A stretch of DNA of 64,000 nt, taken from positions 1,054,001 to 1,118,000 of the forward strand of contig NZ_JOOE01000001.1 in the NCBI RefSeq assembly GCF_000712135.1, read 5' to 3'. Source of the DNA: Sphingomonas sp. UNC305MFCol5.2. Lineage in GTDB: Bacteria > Pseudomonadota > Alphaproteobacteria > Sphingomonadales > Sphingomonadaceae. Numbering within the stretch: the stretch's first letter is position 1; every line of letters starts with the position of its first letter. Positions 53,175-63,323 of this stretch are shown one piece after another. The notes beneath the pieces are model-generated. The model saw only the letters and a program-made list of their open reading frames with translations, was not told where the DNA came from and did not search any database. The translations under genes and the position numbers were made by a program.

Positions 53175-54016
53175 TGACGGCGATGGCGAACGAAAAGTCC
53201 GCGCCCAGCTGGCGCAACTTCGCGGCGTGGAGCGCGGTGGGTGCGGTATTCTACCTCCTCGCCCTCTGGGGCGCCATGCGGTTCCTGCATCAGGACATCA
53301 TGGACGCGGTCGTCCGGCCGAGCCGAGTCACTGCGCAGCTGGGGCTGGCGATGCTGTTCTCGATGGTGGTAGTCGGCTTCACCAGCCGCAAACGATCGCT
53401 CAATCTCGGAACGCTTCGCAATTTCCTGATCCAGAACGCAGTGGCCATCCTGGCTTTCCTGCTCGTCATCTGGGGCTTCACCGCGCTCGCCCGCACCGAC
53501 GTGGGTGTCTCGGAGTGGATCGCCGCCGTGACGGGCGCGACGCTTGTCGTCGTCGCCGTCCTCGGCGGCCTCACTACCGCGAGCGTCCACACCGGCCTCC
53601 ACCTCGTCGACGACGAAATGGCTGCCGAGGACCTGCGCGAACGCGGCCGGCTGATGCTTTGCAGCTTCACCTGGGTGGCGTGCTACGGCCTGTTGCTGAT
53701 CGGGCTGGGCCTCGCTGGCGCCGGCGTCCTTTCCCCGGCAGCGGCCCTGGCCGGCGCGCTGGTCCTCATCGCCATCCTGACGCTGCTGACGATCGCGGCG
53801 TGGCGGCTGTCGGATGAGTTGGGGCGCACACTGTCGCACGAGACCGGCAACATGGCCTTCTACCTGATCCTGGTGCTCGGCGGCGGCTGGGCGATGCTGG
53901 CCCATCTCGGCTTCGTCGCTGCGCCCGCGCCGCTCGACTGGCTGACGATATTCACCGTGCTCCTGTTCGCTGCGAGTTTCATCGTGCTGGGGCGGAGGAA
54001 ATTGCTCACGCACTGA
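53171..54016 (+). CDS. polytopic membrane protein paired with XRE regulator
   Basis: A 281-residue protein starting at the ATGATG (53171/53174) that overlaps the XRE stop. Hydrophobic segments at about 14-36, 48-66, 82-103, 110-131, 155-178, 181-205, 222-245 and 250-272 suggest eight helices in a repeated pattern. No transporter signature is visible. Such small XRE plus membrane pairs are common and their signal is unknown. The pair is probably a self-contained autoregulated unit. Confidence 0.8.
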   Translation: MMTAMANEKSAPSWRNFAAWSAVGAVFYLLALWGAMRFLHQDIMDAVVRPSRVTAQLGLAMLFSMVVVGFTSRKRSLNLGTLRNFLIQNAVAILAFLLVIWGFTALARTDVGVSEWIAAVTGATLVVVAVLGGLTTASVHTGLHLVDDEMAAEDLRERGRLMLCSFTWVACYGLLLIGLGLAGAGVLSPAAALAGALVLIAILTLLTIAAWRLSDELGRTLSHETGNMAFYLILVLGGGWAMLAHLGFVAAPAPLDWLTIFTVLLFAASFIVLGRRKLLTH

Positions 54017-54055
54017 ACTTCGCAACTGGACCGACGGCAGTGCCCAGGAGGCAGC

Positions 54056-56020
54056 TCAGTCCGCGCCCAGTCTGGTCACCTTCTGCCCGGCTTCGCTGGT
54101 GAAGACGAAGCCCGACACGCCCGACTTGCCTAGCGTGTTGACGAAGGCCTGCGCCTCGGCGGCGGTCTTGAACGGGCCGGTCAGCACGCGATTGGTGGCC
54201 CGCAGCGGCGTCCACCAGCCGGCCTTGCCCTTCAGCGCGGGCGCCTTGGCGACCACGGCCTTCCACGCCTTGGACAGGCTCGCTTCGTTCGCGCCGCCGG
54301 CGACCTGGACCCAGACGCGCGCGGGTTCGGCCTTGGTCTTCGGTTCGGGCTTTTTCGCTTTGGGATCCGCCTTGGCGAGTTCCGCCTTTTTCGCGTCCTT
54401 GCCCTTGGCCGCTTCCGCCTTGGCCGGTTCCGGTCTGGGCTTCATGGCCGGCGGAGGTTTGACCGCCTCGGGTTTCGCCCTCGGGCGAGCCGCTTCCGGC
54501 GTGGCGGCAACACGCGCGGGCTCCGGCGGCAGATCGACCGGAGTCGCCGTCACGATCTGGAGCTCCTCGCCGGGAATGGTGATGCCGGCAACGATCGCGG
54601 CGAGTACCGAATCCTCCTGCCCCACGCGCGCCGGACCGGGTGGCGCCGGCTCGGGCCGCGCGGCCGTGGCGGCCGGTTGTGCAGCGGGGGCTGTTTCGGG
54701 GCCGCTCGCCACGGGACGCGCGCTATCGGGTAACGTCGCGGCGGGCTGCGCAATGACAGTGGCTGGCGCAGGTGCGGGCGTAGAAGGCGCCGGCGCCGGT
54801 TGCGCCGCCGTTTCAGGCTTGGCCCCACCAGTCGATGGCCCCTCGGGTCCTCCTTGAGCGGACGGCGTGATCGGGCTGTGCTCCGGCGTGCTTTCGCGAC
54901 GCGCCACCTGGACGGGCGCCGCGGCCTCGCGGATCGGCGCATCGATCTCTTCCGCGCGCGGCGCGGGCAACGGCTGGACCATCGGCGTTTCCTGCCGGGA
55001 TGCGGGAGGCGGTCCCGGGAGCGGCTCGGCGGCGGCGGTCTGCACCGGGGCGGCGGGAGCTGGCTGTATCGGCACGACGCGACGCGCAGGGGGTGCCACA
55101 TCGCGTGCATCGCGCTCGCGTTCACGGCGCGAACGACGATCGGGTTGCGATGCGACCTGGGTCGCCGGCATTCGGGCCGCCTGTGCCTGCGCCGGCTGAA
55201 GTCCCCGCGTCGCGGGAACATAGCGTGGGAACGCAGGCGCCTGGCGCGCATCGGCTAGCCGTGCCGCGGTCGGGGAGAATTGGCCGAAATGTACGGCGAA
55301 GGCGCGGTCGGCCGGCGCGAGATTGGCAAGCCGGCGGAAGAAGGGCGCAAGCGACGCCCCCATATTCCCGGGCATCATGCTCGCCGCGATCCGCTCGGCG
55401 CCGGGGATATCGTCGTTCATCGCGAGGATGAAGGCGCGCGCGCGCCACGCCGCGCGATCGCTCTTGCGGAGCAGCGGGTCGAGCTGACGCATCGCCTCCT
55501 CGACATTGCCGGTAATGCCCAGCGACAAGGCGTAGCGGCGCACCGTCTCGTCATCGCGCTCGCTCTGCAGGGCGAGCTTGTAGTCCGCCTGCGCCAGCAC
55601 CGGCTGGCCGAGCAGATCATAGGCAAAACCGCGATCGGCAGCATATTCACGTGCTGGAAGCCCCTTCGCCTCCGCGCCCTGGAACAGGCGCAGCGCCTCG
55701 CCCGGCCGCTCCATCCGGACGAGCGTCGAGCCGCGGCCGGAAAGGATGCCGGGATTGGTGGGGTCAATCGCCTCGGCCCGCGCGAAAAAGGCGAGCGCCG
55801 CTGCGGTATCACCCAGCCGTGCGCTCAGATTCCCCGCCTCCAGCAGCGCGCGTATGTCACGCGGATTCGCCGCGAGCACACGCATCTCCTGAGCGAGTTG
55901 GTCAGCCTCGGGATTGGCGGCGGGAACAAACCCGCTCTGGGCAAGCGCCGGCGCGGCAACCGAGCCCGCGGCGAGGGCCAGTGCCAGCGCGATACTGCGC
56001 AAGGGACGAATCTGCTTCAT
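54056..56020 (-). CDS. TPR - proline-rich - SPOR envelope protein
   Basis: A 654-residue exported protein. Signal peptide ends about residue 28 (APALAQ). Residues about 40-240 are TPR-like (ALLEAGNLSARLGDTAAALA; GEALRLFQGAEAKGLPAREY; EEAMRQLDPLLRKSD). A long low-complexity Pro/Ala/Glu linker (about 250-560) includes Lys-rich KAKKPEPKTKAEPA. The C-terminal SPOR domain (about 570-654: VWVQVAGGANEASLSKAWKA; LTGPFKTAAEAQAFVN) binds septal peptidoglycan. Directly downstream of ftsZ in the same direction, so probably a division-related envelope protein. Confidence 0.85.
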   Translation of the reverse strand: MKQIRPLRSIALALALAAGSVAAPALAQSGFVPAANPEADQLAQEMRVLAANPRDIRALLEAGNLSARLGDTAAALAFFARAEAIDPTNPGILSGRGSTLVRMERPGEALRLFQGAEAKGLPAREYAADRGFAYDLLGQPVLAQADYKLALQSERDDETVRRYALSLGITGNVEEAMRQLDPLLRKSDRAAWRARAFILAMNDDIPGAERIAASMMPGNMGASLAPFFRRLANLAPADRAFAVHFGQFSPTAARLADARQAPAFPRYVPATRGLQPAQAQAARMPATQVASQPDRRSRRERERDARDVAPPARRVVPIQPAPAAPVQTAAAEPLPGPPPASRQETPMVQPLPAPRAEEIDAPIREAAAPVQVARRESTPEHSPITPSAQGGPEGPSTGGAKPETAAQPAPAPSTPAPAPATVIAQPAATLPDSARPVASGPETAPAAQPAATAARPEPAPPGPARVGQEDSVLAAIVAGITIPGEELQIVTATPVDLPPEPARVAATPEAARPRAKPEAVKPPPAMKPRPEPAKAEAAKGKDAKKAELAKADPKAKKPEPKTKAEPARVWVQVAGGANEASLSKAWKAVVAKAPALKGKAGWWTPLRATNRVLTGPFKTAAEAQAFVNTLGKSGVSGFVFTSEAGQKVTRLGAD

Positions 56021-56109
56021 TCGGGATCAGCTAGAGGCGCGATTGGCTGAACCGCCAATGACGCGCCGCCAGTGGCTCGCCGAAGCGAGATCCGCCGGCG
56101 ACGAACGCC

Positions 56110-57594
56110 TTACTGGTTGTTCTGGCTGCGCAGGAACCGCGGAATATCGAGCGGATCCTTGTCATCCTCTTCATTGGCCTTGGCGGCACCGCGCGAGGCC
56201 ATGCGCTCGAACAACGTGCCACCAGCACGGCGTGCGGGCTTGGCTTCGGGCGCGGCTTCCTCGTCGCTTCCGCCGGTCAGCCAGCGGCGACGACTGGTCA
56301 GCTCGGGTGCGGGCGCTTCCTCCGCGACCGGCTCTTCGATCGGCACCGCGCTGCCCTCACCGAGCAGCAGCTCGTCGGAGTCTCCGGCTTCGTCATAGGC
56401 CGCGGCGGGCTCATCCTCAGCCTCGGCTTCGATCGCGTCGGGAGCCTCGAGAACGAGCGCCTCTTCCTCAGGCTCCTGCGCTTCGGCTTCGTAACCGGGC
56501 TCGGAGAAACCAGGTTCTGCGACCTCGGCGGCAGCGGGCTCCGCTGCGGCCGCGGCGGCATTGCGGCGCGGATTCGAGAAGGAGAAGACGCGTGGCTGCT
56601 CGACCGCCGGCGCAGCGCGCGCCTGGGCATCGGCATCGATACCGGTCGCGACGACCGATACGCGGATCTTGCCTTCGAGGTCCGGATTGAACGCCGAGCC
56701 CCAGATGATGTTGGCATCCTCGTCGACCAGCTCGCGGATGTGGTTAGCAGCCTCGTCGACTTCGAGCAGGCGCATATCCTCGCCGCCGGTGATCGAAACG
56801 ATCACGCCCTTGGCGCCGTTCATCGAGACGCCGTCGAGCAGCGGATTGGCAATCGCCTTCTGCGCGGCGATCAGCGCGCGGTCGTCGCCCTCGGCCTCGC
56901 CGGTGCCCATCATCGCCTTGCCCATCTCCTGCATCACCGAACGGACGTCGGCGAAGTCGAGGTTGATGAGGCCCGGCATGACCATCAGGTCGGTGATGCC
57001 GCGAACGCCCTGCTGGAGGACCTCGTCGGCCATCTCGAACGCCTGCTTGAACGTCGTGTTGGCGTTGGCGATCAGGAACAGGTTCTGGTTGGGGATTACG
57101 ATCAGCGTATCGACATATTTCTGGAGCTCTTCGATGCCCGATTCCGCCGATTGCGCGCGACGGCGGCCTTCGAAGGCGAAGGGCTTGGTGACGACGCCGA
57201 CGGTCAGGATGCCCATGTCGCGCGCGGCCTTGGCGATCACCGGCGCGGCGCCGGTGCCGGTGCCGCCGCCCATGCCGGCGGCGATGAAGCACATATGCGC
57301 GCCCTCGAGCGCCTTCTGGACCTGGTCGATCGTCTCTTCGGCAGCAGCACGGCCGATTTCGGGACGCGAACCCGCGCCGAGACCCTGCGTGATCTTCGCG
57401 CCCAGCTGGATGCGATGCCCGGCCGACGACTGCTTCAACGCCTGCGCGTCGGTGTTCGCCACGAGGAACTCGACCCCCAGCACATCGGCCCGGATCATGT
57501 TCGCGATCGCGTTGCCGCCGGCGCCACCAACGCCGATCACCGTGATCTTGGGCGTCAGTTCGTCGACGTCAGCTGGAAGAAATTCGATGCTCAT
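56110..57594 (-). CDS. ftsZ: cell division protein FtsZ
   Basis: Tubulin-like GTPase forming the Z ring. The 494-residue protein has [15 protein letters not shown], the tubulin signature [24 protein letters not shown] and T7-type residues; then a long acidic linker (about 320-470) and the C-terminal peptide [15 protein letters not shown] that binds FtsA. The linker is longer than in E. coli, as usual for alphaproteobacteria. About 110 bases downstream of ftsA. Confidence 0.98.
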   Translation of the reverse strand: MSIEFLPADVDELTPKITVIGVGGAGGNAIANMIRADVLGVEFLVANTDAQALKQSSAGHRIQLGAKITQGLGAGSRPEIGRAAAEETIDQVQKALEGAHMCFIAAGMGGGTGTGAAPVIAKAARDMGILTVGVVTKPFAFEGRRRAQSAESGIEELQKYVDTLIVIPNQNLFLIANANTTFKQAFEMADEVLQQGVRGITDLMVMPGLINLDFADVRSVMQEMGKAMMGTGEAEGDDRALIAAQKAIANPLLDGVSMNGAKGVIVSITGGEDMRLLEVDEAANHIRELVDEDANIIWGSAFNPDLEGKIRVSVVATGIDADAQARAAPAVEQPRVFSFSNPRRNAAAAAAEPAAAEVAEPGFSEPGYEAEAQEPEEEALVLEAPDAIEAEAEDEPAAAYDEAGDSDELLLGEGSAVPIEEPVAEEAPAPELTSRRRWLTGGSDEEAAPEAKPARRAGGTLFERMASRGAAKANEEDDKDPLDIPRFLRSQNNQ

Positions 57595-57704
57595 TCCATT
57601 ATCTCCATGGCGCCGCCATCGCGCTGGGACGGCACCGTTGAACGCTTTGATGCACTATGGTTGCAACCGACTCTAGTGGAAACAGGGTCGCCGGTCGTAT
57701 TTCT

Positions 57705-58967
57705 TTAATAATTCGACCGAAAGGCCGTCATCAGCCGCTGAAGAATCGCGCCGGGACTGGCCTTGGTGACGATCTGGTGTCCCGTGGGCTCGAGCGCGCG
57801 CAGATCGATCGGATCGGCCGCGGCGAAGCGCGCCAGGCCCGCGAGCGTCGCGAAAGCCGGACCGGCATGCGCCTCGGGCAGCGCGATCAGCCCCTTGGGA
57901 CGACCGACGCGGACTGCATTGCCCAGCGATTGCTGCGCATAATCGGCAATGCCCTTCAGCTCGGCGCCGCCACCGGTGAGGACGATCTGGCGGCCGATCG
58001 GGTCCTGGAAGCCGAGCTTCCGCAACTCCTTCTGGATCTCGGCCATCAGTCGTTCGAGCCGCTGGCGGATCGTCGCGTTCAATTGCGCCTTGGTGATGCG
58101 CGGGCCTTCGACGCCTTCATCGGGAATCGCCGGCTGCACGTCGATCATCTCGTGATTGTCGCGCGGGCTCAGATTCGCCGAGCCGTGGAAGCATTTGGTG
58201 CGCTCGGCCCAGGTCCGGGCGGTACCGAAGGCCGAAGCAATGTCGTCGGTGATATCTGCCGAACCCATCGAGATCGAAGCGAGTCCCGCGAGCACGCCGC
58301 CCGCGAACACCGAGACGTTGGTCACACCTGCACCAATCTCCACCAGCGCAACGCCCAACTCGCGCTCCTCGTCGGTGAGGCAGGCGAGCCCGGTCGCGAC
58401 CGGCGCGGCAATGATCGAGCGAACCTCGAGATGTGCCGAGCGGACGCAGAGATCGAGGTTGCGGACCGGTGAGCCTTCGGTCGACACGACGTGAATATCA
58501 ATGCCGAGCCTATCGGCGTGCAGCCCGAGCGGGCGCTTGATCCCGGCGAGGCCGTCGATCGTGTAGCAGGTCGGCTGGGCATGGAGCACCATCTTGCCCT
58601 GCGGATCGATCGCGTCGCGGCCGGCCTTGAGCAATTCGTCGATATCGGTCTGCTCGACGCGGTGGCCGCCCAGATCGGCCTCGAGCTTGACCACGTCGGA
58701 GAGCAAACCGCCCGCCGAGAAGCTGACCCAGACGTCCTCGATATTGGTGCCGGCGATGCGCTCTGCTTGCTCCACCGCCTCCCGGATCGCGAGTTCGGTG
58801 GCGTGCATGTCGGCGACATAGCCGCGCTTGACGCCACGGCTCTCGCGCTGGCCGGTGCCGAGCACGACGAGCTGGCCGTCGTCCGTGCGTTGCGCGATCA
58901 GCGCAGAGACCTTGGACGATCCCACGTCGAGCGCGGTGATCAGTCCTTCTGGAACTGCCTTGGCCAT
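57705..58967 (-). CDS. ftsA: cell division protein FtsA
   Basis: Actin-like ATPase that anchors FtsZ to the membrane. 420 residues: ALDVGSSKVSALIAQR (phosphate 1), KRGYVADMHATELAIREAVE (1C domain), LVEIGAGVTNVSVFAGG (phosphate 2), VLTGGGAELKGIADYAQ (adenosine), and a C-terminal amphipathic end (GAILQRLMTAFRSN). Four bases follow ftsQ. Co-transcribed with ftsQ. Confidence 0.97.
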   Translation of the reverse strand: MAKAVPEGLITALDVGSSKVSALIAQRTDDGQLVVLGTGQRESRGVKRGYVADMHATELAIREAVEQAERIAGTNIEDVWVSFSAGGLLSDVVKLEADLGGHRVEQTDIDELLKAGRDAIDPQGKMVLHAQPTCYTIDGLAGIKRPLGLHADRLGIDIHVVSTEGSPVRNLDLCVRSAHLEVRSIIAAPVATGLACLTDEERELGVALVEIGAGVTNVSVFAGGVLAGLASISMGSADITDDIASAFGTARTWAERTKCFHGSANLSPRDNHEMIDVQPAIPDEGVEGPRITKAQLNATIRQRLERLMAEIQKELRKLGFQDPIGRQIVLTGGGAELKGIADYAQQSLGNAVRVGRPKGLIALPEAHAGPAFATLAGLARFAAADPIDLRALEPTGHQIVTKASPGAILQRLMTAFRSNY

Positions 58968-58971
58968 CGTC

Positions 58972-59871
58972 TTACTCCCCTGTCTCGACGCTGGTGGTCG
59001 CGGCTTGCCCCGGCGGCCGCTGCATCACCATATTCCCCGGCACGCGCATGTCGAAGCGTATCGTGCCCTTTCGTAGCAGACCTTGCGCGGCATCCAACTC
59101 TGCGAATTTGCGTAAGGACTTGGCCGCCTCCTCCTCACCCTCGGGGAGCTGGAGCTTCTCGCCGCTGGCGAAGGTCAGGTCCCAGCGGCGGTTGCCGACC
59201 CAGGTCGCCGCCTTGACCAGGGGCTCGATTGACGGCGCCTCGTCGAGCAGCTTCTTGCGCGCGGGTTCCTGTGCATTGGCGCCCTCGCCGACCAGCAAAG
59301 GAAGATCGGGCATTGCGTCGGTCGAGACGGGCTCGAGCGGAACGCCGGTCGGGTCGACCAGCATCAACTGGCCGTGGCTCTGCCAGATCGCCGCGGGCTC
59401 GCGCTCGATGATGAAGATGCGCAGCGTGTTGGGCAACCGGCGCGAGACGCGCGCGTCCTTGACCCAGGGATATTTGAGCAGCCGTTCGCGGACTAAAGCG
59501 AGGTCGACCAAAGGCATGGCGCGCGAGTCCTGGTCGAGCGCCTGGGTATAGACGGTCATCTTGTCCATGCGCTTGATGCCGTCGATCTGGATCTCGTCGA
59601 CCTTGAGCCCGGCATCGCCCACCACATTGGCGATCGCGACGCCGGCCATTGCCGGCACGCCGAACCACATCGCCACGCCCAGCGCTGCCGCACCGACAGT
59701 GCCGACGATGCCCCATGTCGCGATGCGGGTCAGCGTCGCCTGGCTGAACGGCAGCGCCGCAACCGCCTGATCGAGCAAGCCAGGGCGCTTCGGACGCCGC
59801 GAATTCGCCTTCCGCTTCTTTGGCGCCGCGCCGCGCCGCGTGGCGGTGCGTTGGGTGGACCTTCGGCTCAA
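58972..59871 (-). CDS. ftsQ: cell division protein FtsQ
   Basis: A 299-residue bitopic divisome protein linking early and late proteins. The start is TTG 59871 ((M)SRRSTQRTATRRGAAPKKRK), which overlaps the ddl stop (TTGA) and follows the basic N-terminus of FtsQ; the longer frame is unsupported. TM about 45-67, POTRA (LKVDEIQIDGIKRMDKMTVY), then the FtsQ domain (VKDARVSRRLPNTLRIFIIE) to ETGE. Confidence 0.95.
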   Translation of the reverse strand: MSRRSTQRTATRRGAAPKKRKANSRRPKRPGLLDQAVAALPFSQATLTRIATWGIVGTVGAAALGVAMWFGVPAMAGVAIANVVGDAGLKVDEIQIDGIKRMDKMTVYTQALDQDSRAMPLVDLALVRERLLKYPWVKDARVSRRLPNTLRIFIIEREPAAIWQSHGQLMLVDPTGVPLEPVSTDAMPDLPLLVGEGANAQEPARKKLLDEAPSIEPLVKAATWVGNRRWDLTFASGEKLQLPEGEEEAAKSLRKFAELDAAQGLLRKGTIRFDMRVPGNMVMQRPPGQAATTSVETGE

Positions 59872-60785
59872 AGCGCTTCGTCCACGATGCGCTGCACCAG
59901 CTCGGCATAGGAAATGCCGAGGTGCCGCGCCTGTTCGGGCACGAGGCTGAGTGGAGTCATGCCGGGCTGGGTATTCACTTCGAGCAGAAACAGCCCGTCG
60001 ACGCCCTGATTGTCGTCCCAGCGGAAGTCCGAGCGCGAACACCCCTTGCAGCCGAGCAGCCGATGCGCGTCGAGCGCGATCCGCTTGCAGGCGTCGGCGA
60101 CCTCCTCTGGGATGTCGGCCGGGAAGACATGCTCGGTCAACCCGTCGGTATATTTGGCGTCATAGTCGTAGAAGCCGCTCTTCGGCTTGAGCTCGGTGAC
60201 GCCGAGCGCCTGATCGCCGAGCACGGCAGTGGTCAATTCACGCCCGCGGATGAAGGGCTCGGCGAGCAGTTCGTCGAATTCCTGCCACGGGCCCCGCGCC
60301 TCGGCGCTGATCGGGTTGCCATAATTGCCCTCGGCGGTGACGATCGCGACGCCCACCGACGACCCTTCGTTGACCGGCTTGAGCACATAAGGCCGCGGCA
60401 GCGGATCGCGCTCGTACAGCTCCTCGCTGCGCACCATCCGTCCGCCCGGCATCGGGATCCCATGCGGCACCAGCGCCTGCTTGGTGAGCTGCTTGTCGAT
60501 CGCGATCACGGAGGTGACCAGGCCGGAATGGGTATATTTGAGGCCCATCAGATCGAGCGTGCCCTGCACCGTGCCGTCCTCGCCGGGGGTGCCGTGCAGC
60601 GCATTGAACACGATATCGGGCTTCAGTTCCGCCAGCTTCACCGCGACGTCGCGATCCATGTCGACGCGGCTGACACGATGACCGAGGCTCTTCAGCGCGT
60701 CCGCGATGCCGTTCCCCGACATCAGCGAGACCTCGCGCTCGGCGGACCACCCGCCCATGAGAACGGCGACGTGCAACTTGCTCAC
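59868..60785 (-). CDS. ddl: D-alanine-D-alanine ligase
   Basis: ATP-grasp enzyme making the D-Ala-D-Ala terminus of peptidoglycan precursors. 305 residues: VLMGGWSAEREVSLMSG, ALHGTPGEDGTVQG, PYVLKPVNEGSSVGVAIV, KYTDGLTEHVFPADI, GCSRSDFRWDDNQG and FLLEVNTQPGMT. Tyr and Ser of the active site are present (VSLMSGN; YDYDAKYTDG). Overlaps murB and ftsQ by four bases. Confidence 0.97.
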   Translation of the reverse strand: MSKLHVAVLMGGWSAEREVSLMSGNGIADALKSLGHRVSRVDMDRDVAVKLAELKPDIVFNALHGTPGEDGTVQGTLDLMGLKYTHSGLVTSVIAIDKQLTKQALVPHGIPMPGGRMVRSEELYERDPLPRPYVLKPVNEGSSVGVAIVTAEGNYGNPISAEARGPWQEFDELLAEPFIRGRELTTAVLGDQALGVTELKPKSGFYDYDAKYTDGLTEHVFPADIPEEVADACKRIALDAHRLLGCKGCSRSDFRWDDNQGVDGLFLLEVNTQPGMTPLSLVPEQARHLGISYAELVQRIVDEAL

Positions 60786-61717
60786 TTCTCAACCCCGATA
60801 CGCTCTTTGACGGCGTCGTCGGCAACCATGCCGACACGCTGAATTTCCCATTCCAGCGCGATGCCGGACTGGGCCTTCACTTTCGCGCGGACCTCTTCGC
60901 CCAGCGCCTCAATGTCGGCGGATGCAGCATTGCCCAGATTGAGCAGGAAATTGCAGTGTTTTTCACTGACCTGCGCATCGCCCCGCCGCAACCCGCGGCA
61001 ACCCGCCGCGTCGATCAGCGCCCAGGCCTTGTGCCCCTCGGGATTCTTGAAGGTCGAGCCACCGGTCTTCGAGCGTAGCGGCTGCGATTCCTCGCGCGCG
61101 GCGGCGATGCGGTCCATCTCGGCCTGGATAGCGGCCGGGTCGCCGGCTTCGCCGCGAAAAGTCGCACTGACGACGATCGCGCCCGCGGGCAATTCGCTGT
61201 GGCGATAGGTGTAACCGAGTTCGTCGAGCTGCAGCGTCCGGCGCTCTCCGCTGCGCAGGACGACCTCGCACGCGACCAGAATGTCCCTGGTCTCGCGGCC
61301 ATAGGCGCCGCCGTTCATCCGCACGAACCCGCCGACCGTGCCGGGGATCGAGCGCAGGAACTCCACGCCGGCAATCCCCGCATCGCGCGCTTTGGAGGAA
61401 ACGAGGATGCCCGACGCGCCTCCGCCACATCGCAATGCGGTCGGATCGATCTGCTCGACTGTGGCGAAGGCCTTGCCGAGCCGCACCACCACGCCGGGCA
61501 CGCCGCCGTCGCGGACGATCATGTTGGAGCCGAGGCCAAGCCCCATCACCGGCACGGCGGGATCGAGCGCGAAGAGAAAATTGGCGAGATCGTCGGTATC
61601 GGCGGGCTCAAAGAGCCATTCGGCGGCGCCGCCGCTCTTGAACCACACCAAAGGCGCGAGCGGCGCACCGTGAGTCAGTTTTCCGCGGACAGGGGGCAAA
61701 GCGTAGCAGACGCTCAC
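60782..61717 (-). CDS. murB: UDP-N-acetylenolpyruvoylglucosamine reductase
   Basis: FAD-dependent enzyme that reduces the enolpyruvyl group to give UDP-MurNAc. GTG 61717 overlaps the stop of the small upstream gene (GTGA); homology begins at (M)[13 protein letters not shown]. 311 residues with VMGLGLGSNMIVRDGGVPGV, GVEFLRSIPGTVGGFVRMNG, catalytic Ser in KTGGSTFKNPEGHKAW, and Glu in KHCNFLLN context. An upstream in-frame ATG at 61741 (MVEALGLEV) overlaps more; GTG favoured by the coupling. Confidence 0.93.
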   Translation of the reverse strand: MSVCYALPPVRGKLTHGAPLAPLVWFKSGGAAEWLFEPADTDDLANFLFALDPAVPVMGLGLGSNMIVRDGGVPGVVVRLGKAFATVEQIDPTALRCGGGASGILVSSKARDAGIAGVEFLRSIPGTVGGFVRMNGGAYGRETRDILVACEVVLRSGERRTLQLDELGYTYRHSELPAGAIVVSATFRGEAGDPAAIQAEMDRIAAAREESQPLRSKTGGSTFKNPEGHKAWALIDAAGCRGLRRGDAQVSEKHCNFLLNLGNAASADIEALGEEVRAKVKAQSGIALEWEIQRVGMVADDAVKERIGVEK

Positions 61718-61908
61718 TTCCAGCCCCAGAGCTTCGACCATTGCTGCCATGCCGCGAGGTTCGCCTCGGCGGCCTTCTGCCCGGCTTGCTGGAGCGCGCT
61801 CATCTGCTTGCCGGCATCGAGCATCTTCTGCGCCGCGTCCATCTGCGCCTTTTGCGCGCGCAGGATCTCGCGCTGCATCTCGACTGCGGTCGAGAACCAG
61901 TCGCTCAT
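61714..61908 (-). CDS. small coiled-coil protein between murC and murB, 64 aa
   Basis: From ATG 61908: [64 protein letters not shown]. The product looks like a single amphipathic or coiled helix with aromatic ends. ATGA overlap with murC upstream and GTGA overlap with murB downstream leave no doubt it is translated. I do not recognise a family; it lies inside the dcw cluster where only mur/fts genes are expected. Confidence 0.85.
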   Translation of the reverse strand: MSDWFSTAVEMQREILRAQKAQMDAAQKMLDAGKQMSALQQAGQKAAEANLAAWQQWSKLWGWK

Positions 61909-63323
61909 GCCGCCGCCCCCTGCCGCGCCGCCTCGATCGCCGGGGCGAGGCCCGCGGCCCATTTGGTGATGTCGCCCGCACCGAGGCAGACGACCATGTC
62001 GCCCGGCACGGTCACTTCGGCGAGCGTGCGTGCCAGCGCCTCCGCATCGGCTACCGCCGCCGCCGAGCGATGCCCGCGCCGCCGGATTCCGTCGACCAGT
62101 GCGTCGGAATCGACGCCCTCGCGGGGTTCTTCGCCGGCTGCATAGACCGGAGTTACCAGCACCATGTCGGCGTCGTTAAAGGCCTGGGCGAAGTCGTCCA
62201 TCAGATTGCCGAGCCGCGAATAGCGATGCGGCTGGACCACGGCGATCACCCTGCCCTCGGCGCTTTCGCGCGCAGCGGCGAGCACCGCGCGGATCTCGAC
62301 CGGATGGTGGCCGTAATCGTCGATGATCGTGACGCCTTGCGTCTCGCCGACCTTGGTGAAGCGGCGCTTGACCCCGCCGAAGCGGGCAAAGCCCTTCTGG
62401 ATCGTCACGTCGGGGATGCCCAGCTCGAGCGCCACGCCGATCGCGGCGAGCGCGTTCTGGACATTATGACGGCCGGGCATCGGCAGCTCGATATTCTCGA
62501 TCGAGCGCACGGTGCCGTCGCGGTTGCGGATGATCGCCTCGAAACGGTTGCCGCCCGAATGCGGCGTCACATTCACGCCGCGCACATCGGCGCTGGCAGC
62601 GAAGCCGTAAGTGATGATCCGGCGATCACGCACGCGCGGGATGATCGCCTGCACCTCGGGATGGTCGAGACAGAGCAAGGCCGCGCCATAAAAGGGCACA
62701 TTCTCGACGAACTCGACATAGGCGTCCTTGGCGCGATCGAACGAGCCGTAATGATCGAGATGCTCGGGATCGATGTTCGTGACCACCGCGATCGTCCCGT
62801 CGAGGCGCAGGAAGCTGCCGTCGCTCTCATCGGCTTCGACTACCATCCAGTCACTGTCGCCCAGCCGGGCGTTCGAGCCATATTGGTTGATGATGCCGCC
62901 GTTGATCACGGTGGGATCCACTCCGCCCGCGTCGAGCAGCGCCGCGACCATCGAGGTCGTCGTGGTCTTGCCGTGCGTCCCCGCCACCGCGACGGTGGAC
63001 TTCAGCCGCATCAATTCGGCGAGCATCTCGGCCCGGCGCACCACCGGCACGCGGCGCGCATACGCAGCCTCGACCTCGGGATTGGTCCGCACGATCGCAG
63101 TGGAAACCACCACCACCGCCGCCTCGCCGATATTCTCGGCCTTGTGACCGATCGCTATCGGGATGCCGCGGTCGCGCAGGCCCTGCACGACATAGCCCTC
63201 GGCAACGTCCGAACCCTGCACCTTGTAGCCGAGATTGTGCATCACTTCGGCGATGCCCGACATGCCGATGCCGCCGATCCCGACGAAATGGATCGTGCCG
63301 ATGTCGGTTGCGACACCCTTCAT
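61905..63323 (-). CDS. murC: UDP-N-acetylmuramate-L-alanine ligase
   Basis: ATP-dependent ligase adding L-Ala to UDP-MurNAc. 472 residues: [20 protein letters not shown] (nucleotide-sugar domain), [13 protein letters not shown] (ATP P-loop-like), [58 protein letters not shown]. All Mur ligase motifs are present. Start overlaps the murG stop; its end overlaps the small ORF. Confidence 0.97.
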   Translation of the reverse strand: MKGVATDIGTIHFVGIGGIGMSGIAEVMHNLGYKVQGSDVAEGYVVQGLRDRGIPIAIGHKAENIGEAAVVVVSTAIVRTNPEVEAAYARRVPVVRRAEMLAELMRLKSTVAVAGTHGKTTTTSMVAALLDAGGVDPTVINGGIINQYGSNARLGDSDWMVVEADESDGSFLRLDGTIAVVTNIDPEHLDHYGSFDRAKDAYVEFVENVPFYGAALLCLDHPEVQAIIPRVRDRRIITYGFAASADVRGVNVTPHSGGNRFEAIIRNRDGTVRSIENIELPMPGRHNVQNALAAIGVALELGIPDVTIQKGFARFGGVKRRFTKVGETQGVTIIDDYGHHPVEIRAVLAAARESAEGRVIAVVQPHRYSRLGNLMDDFAQAFNDADMVLVTPVYAAGEEPREGVDSDALVDGIRRRGHRSAAAVADAEALARTLAEVTVPGDMVVCLGAGDITKWAAGLAPAIEAARQGAAA

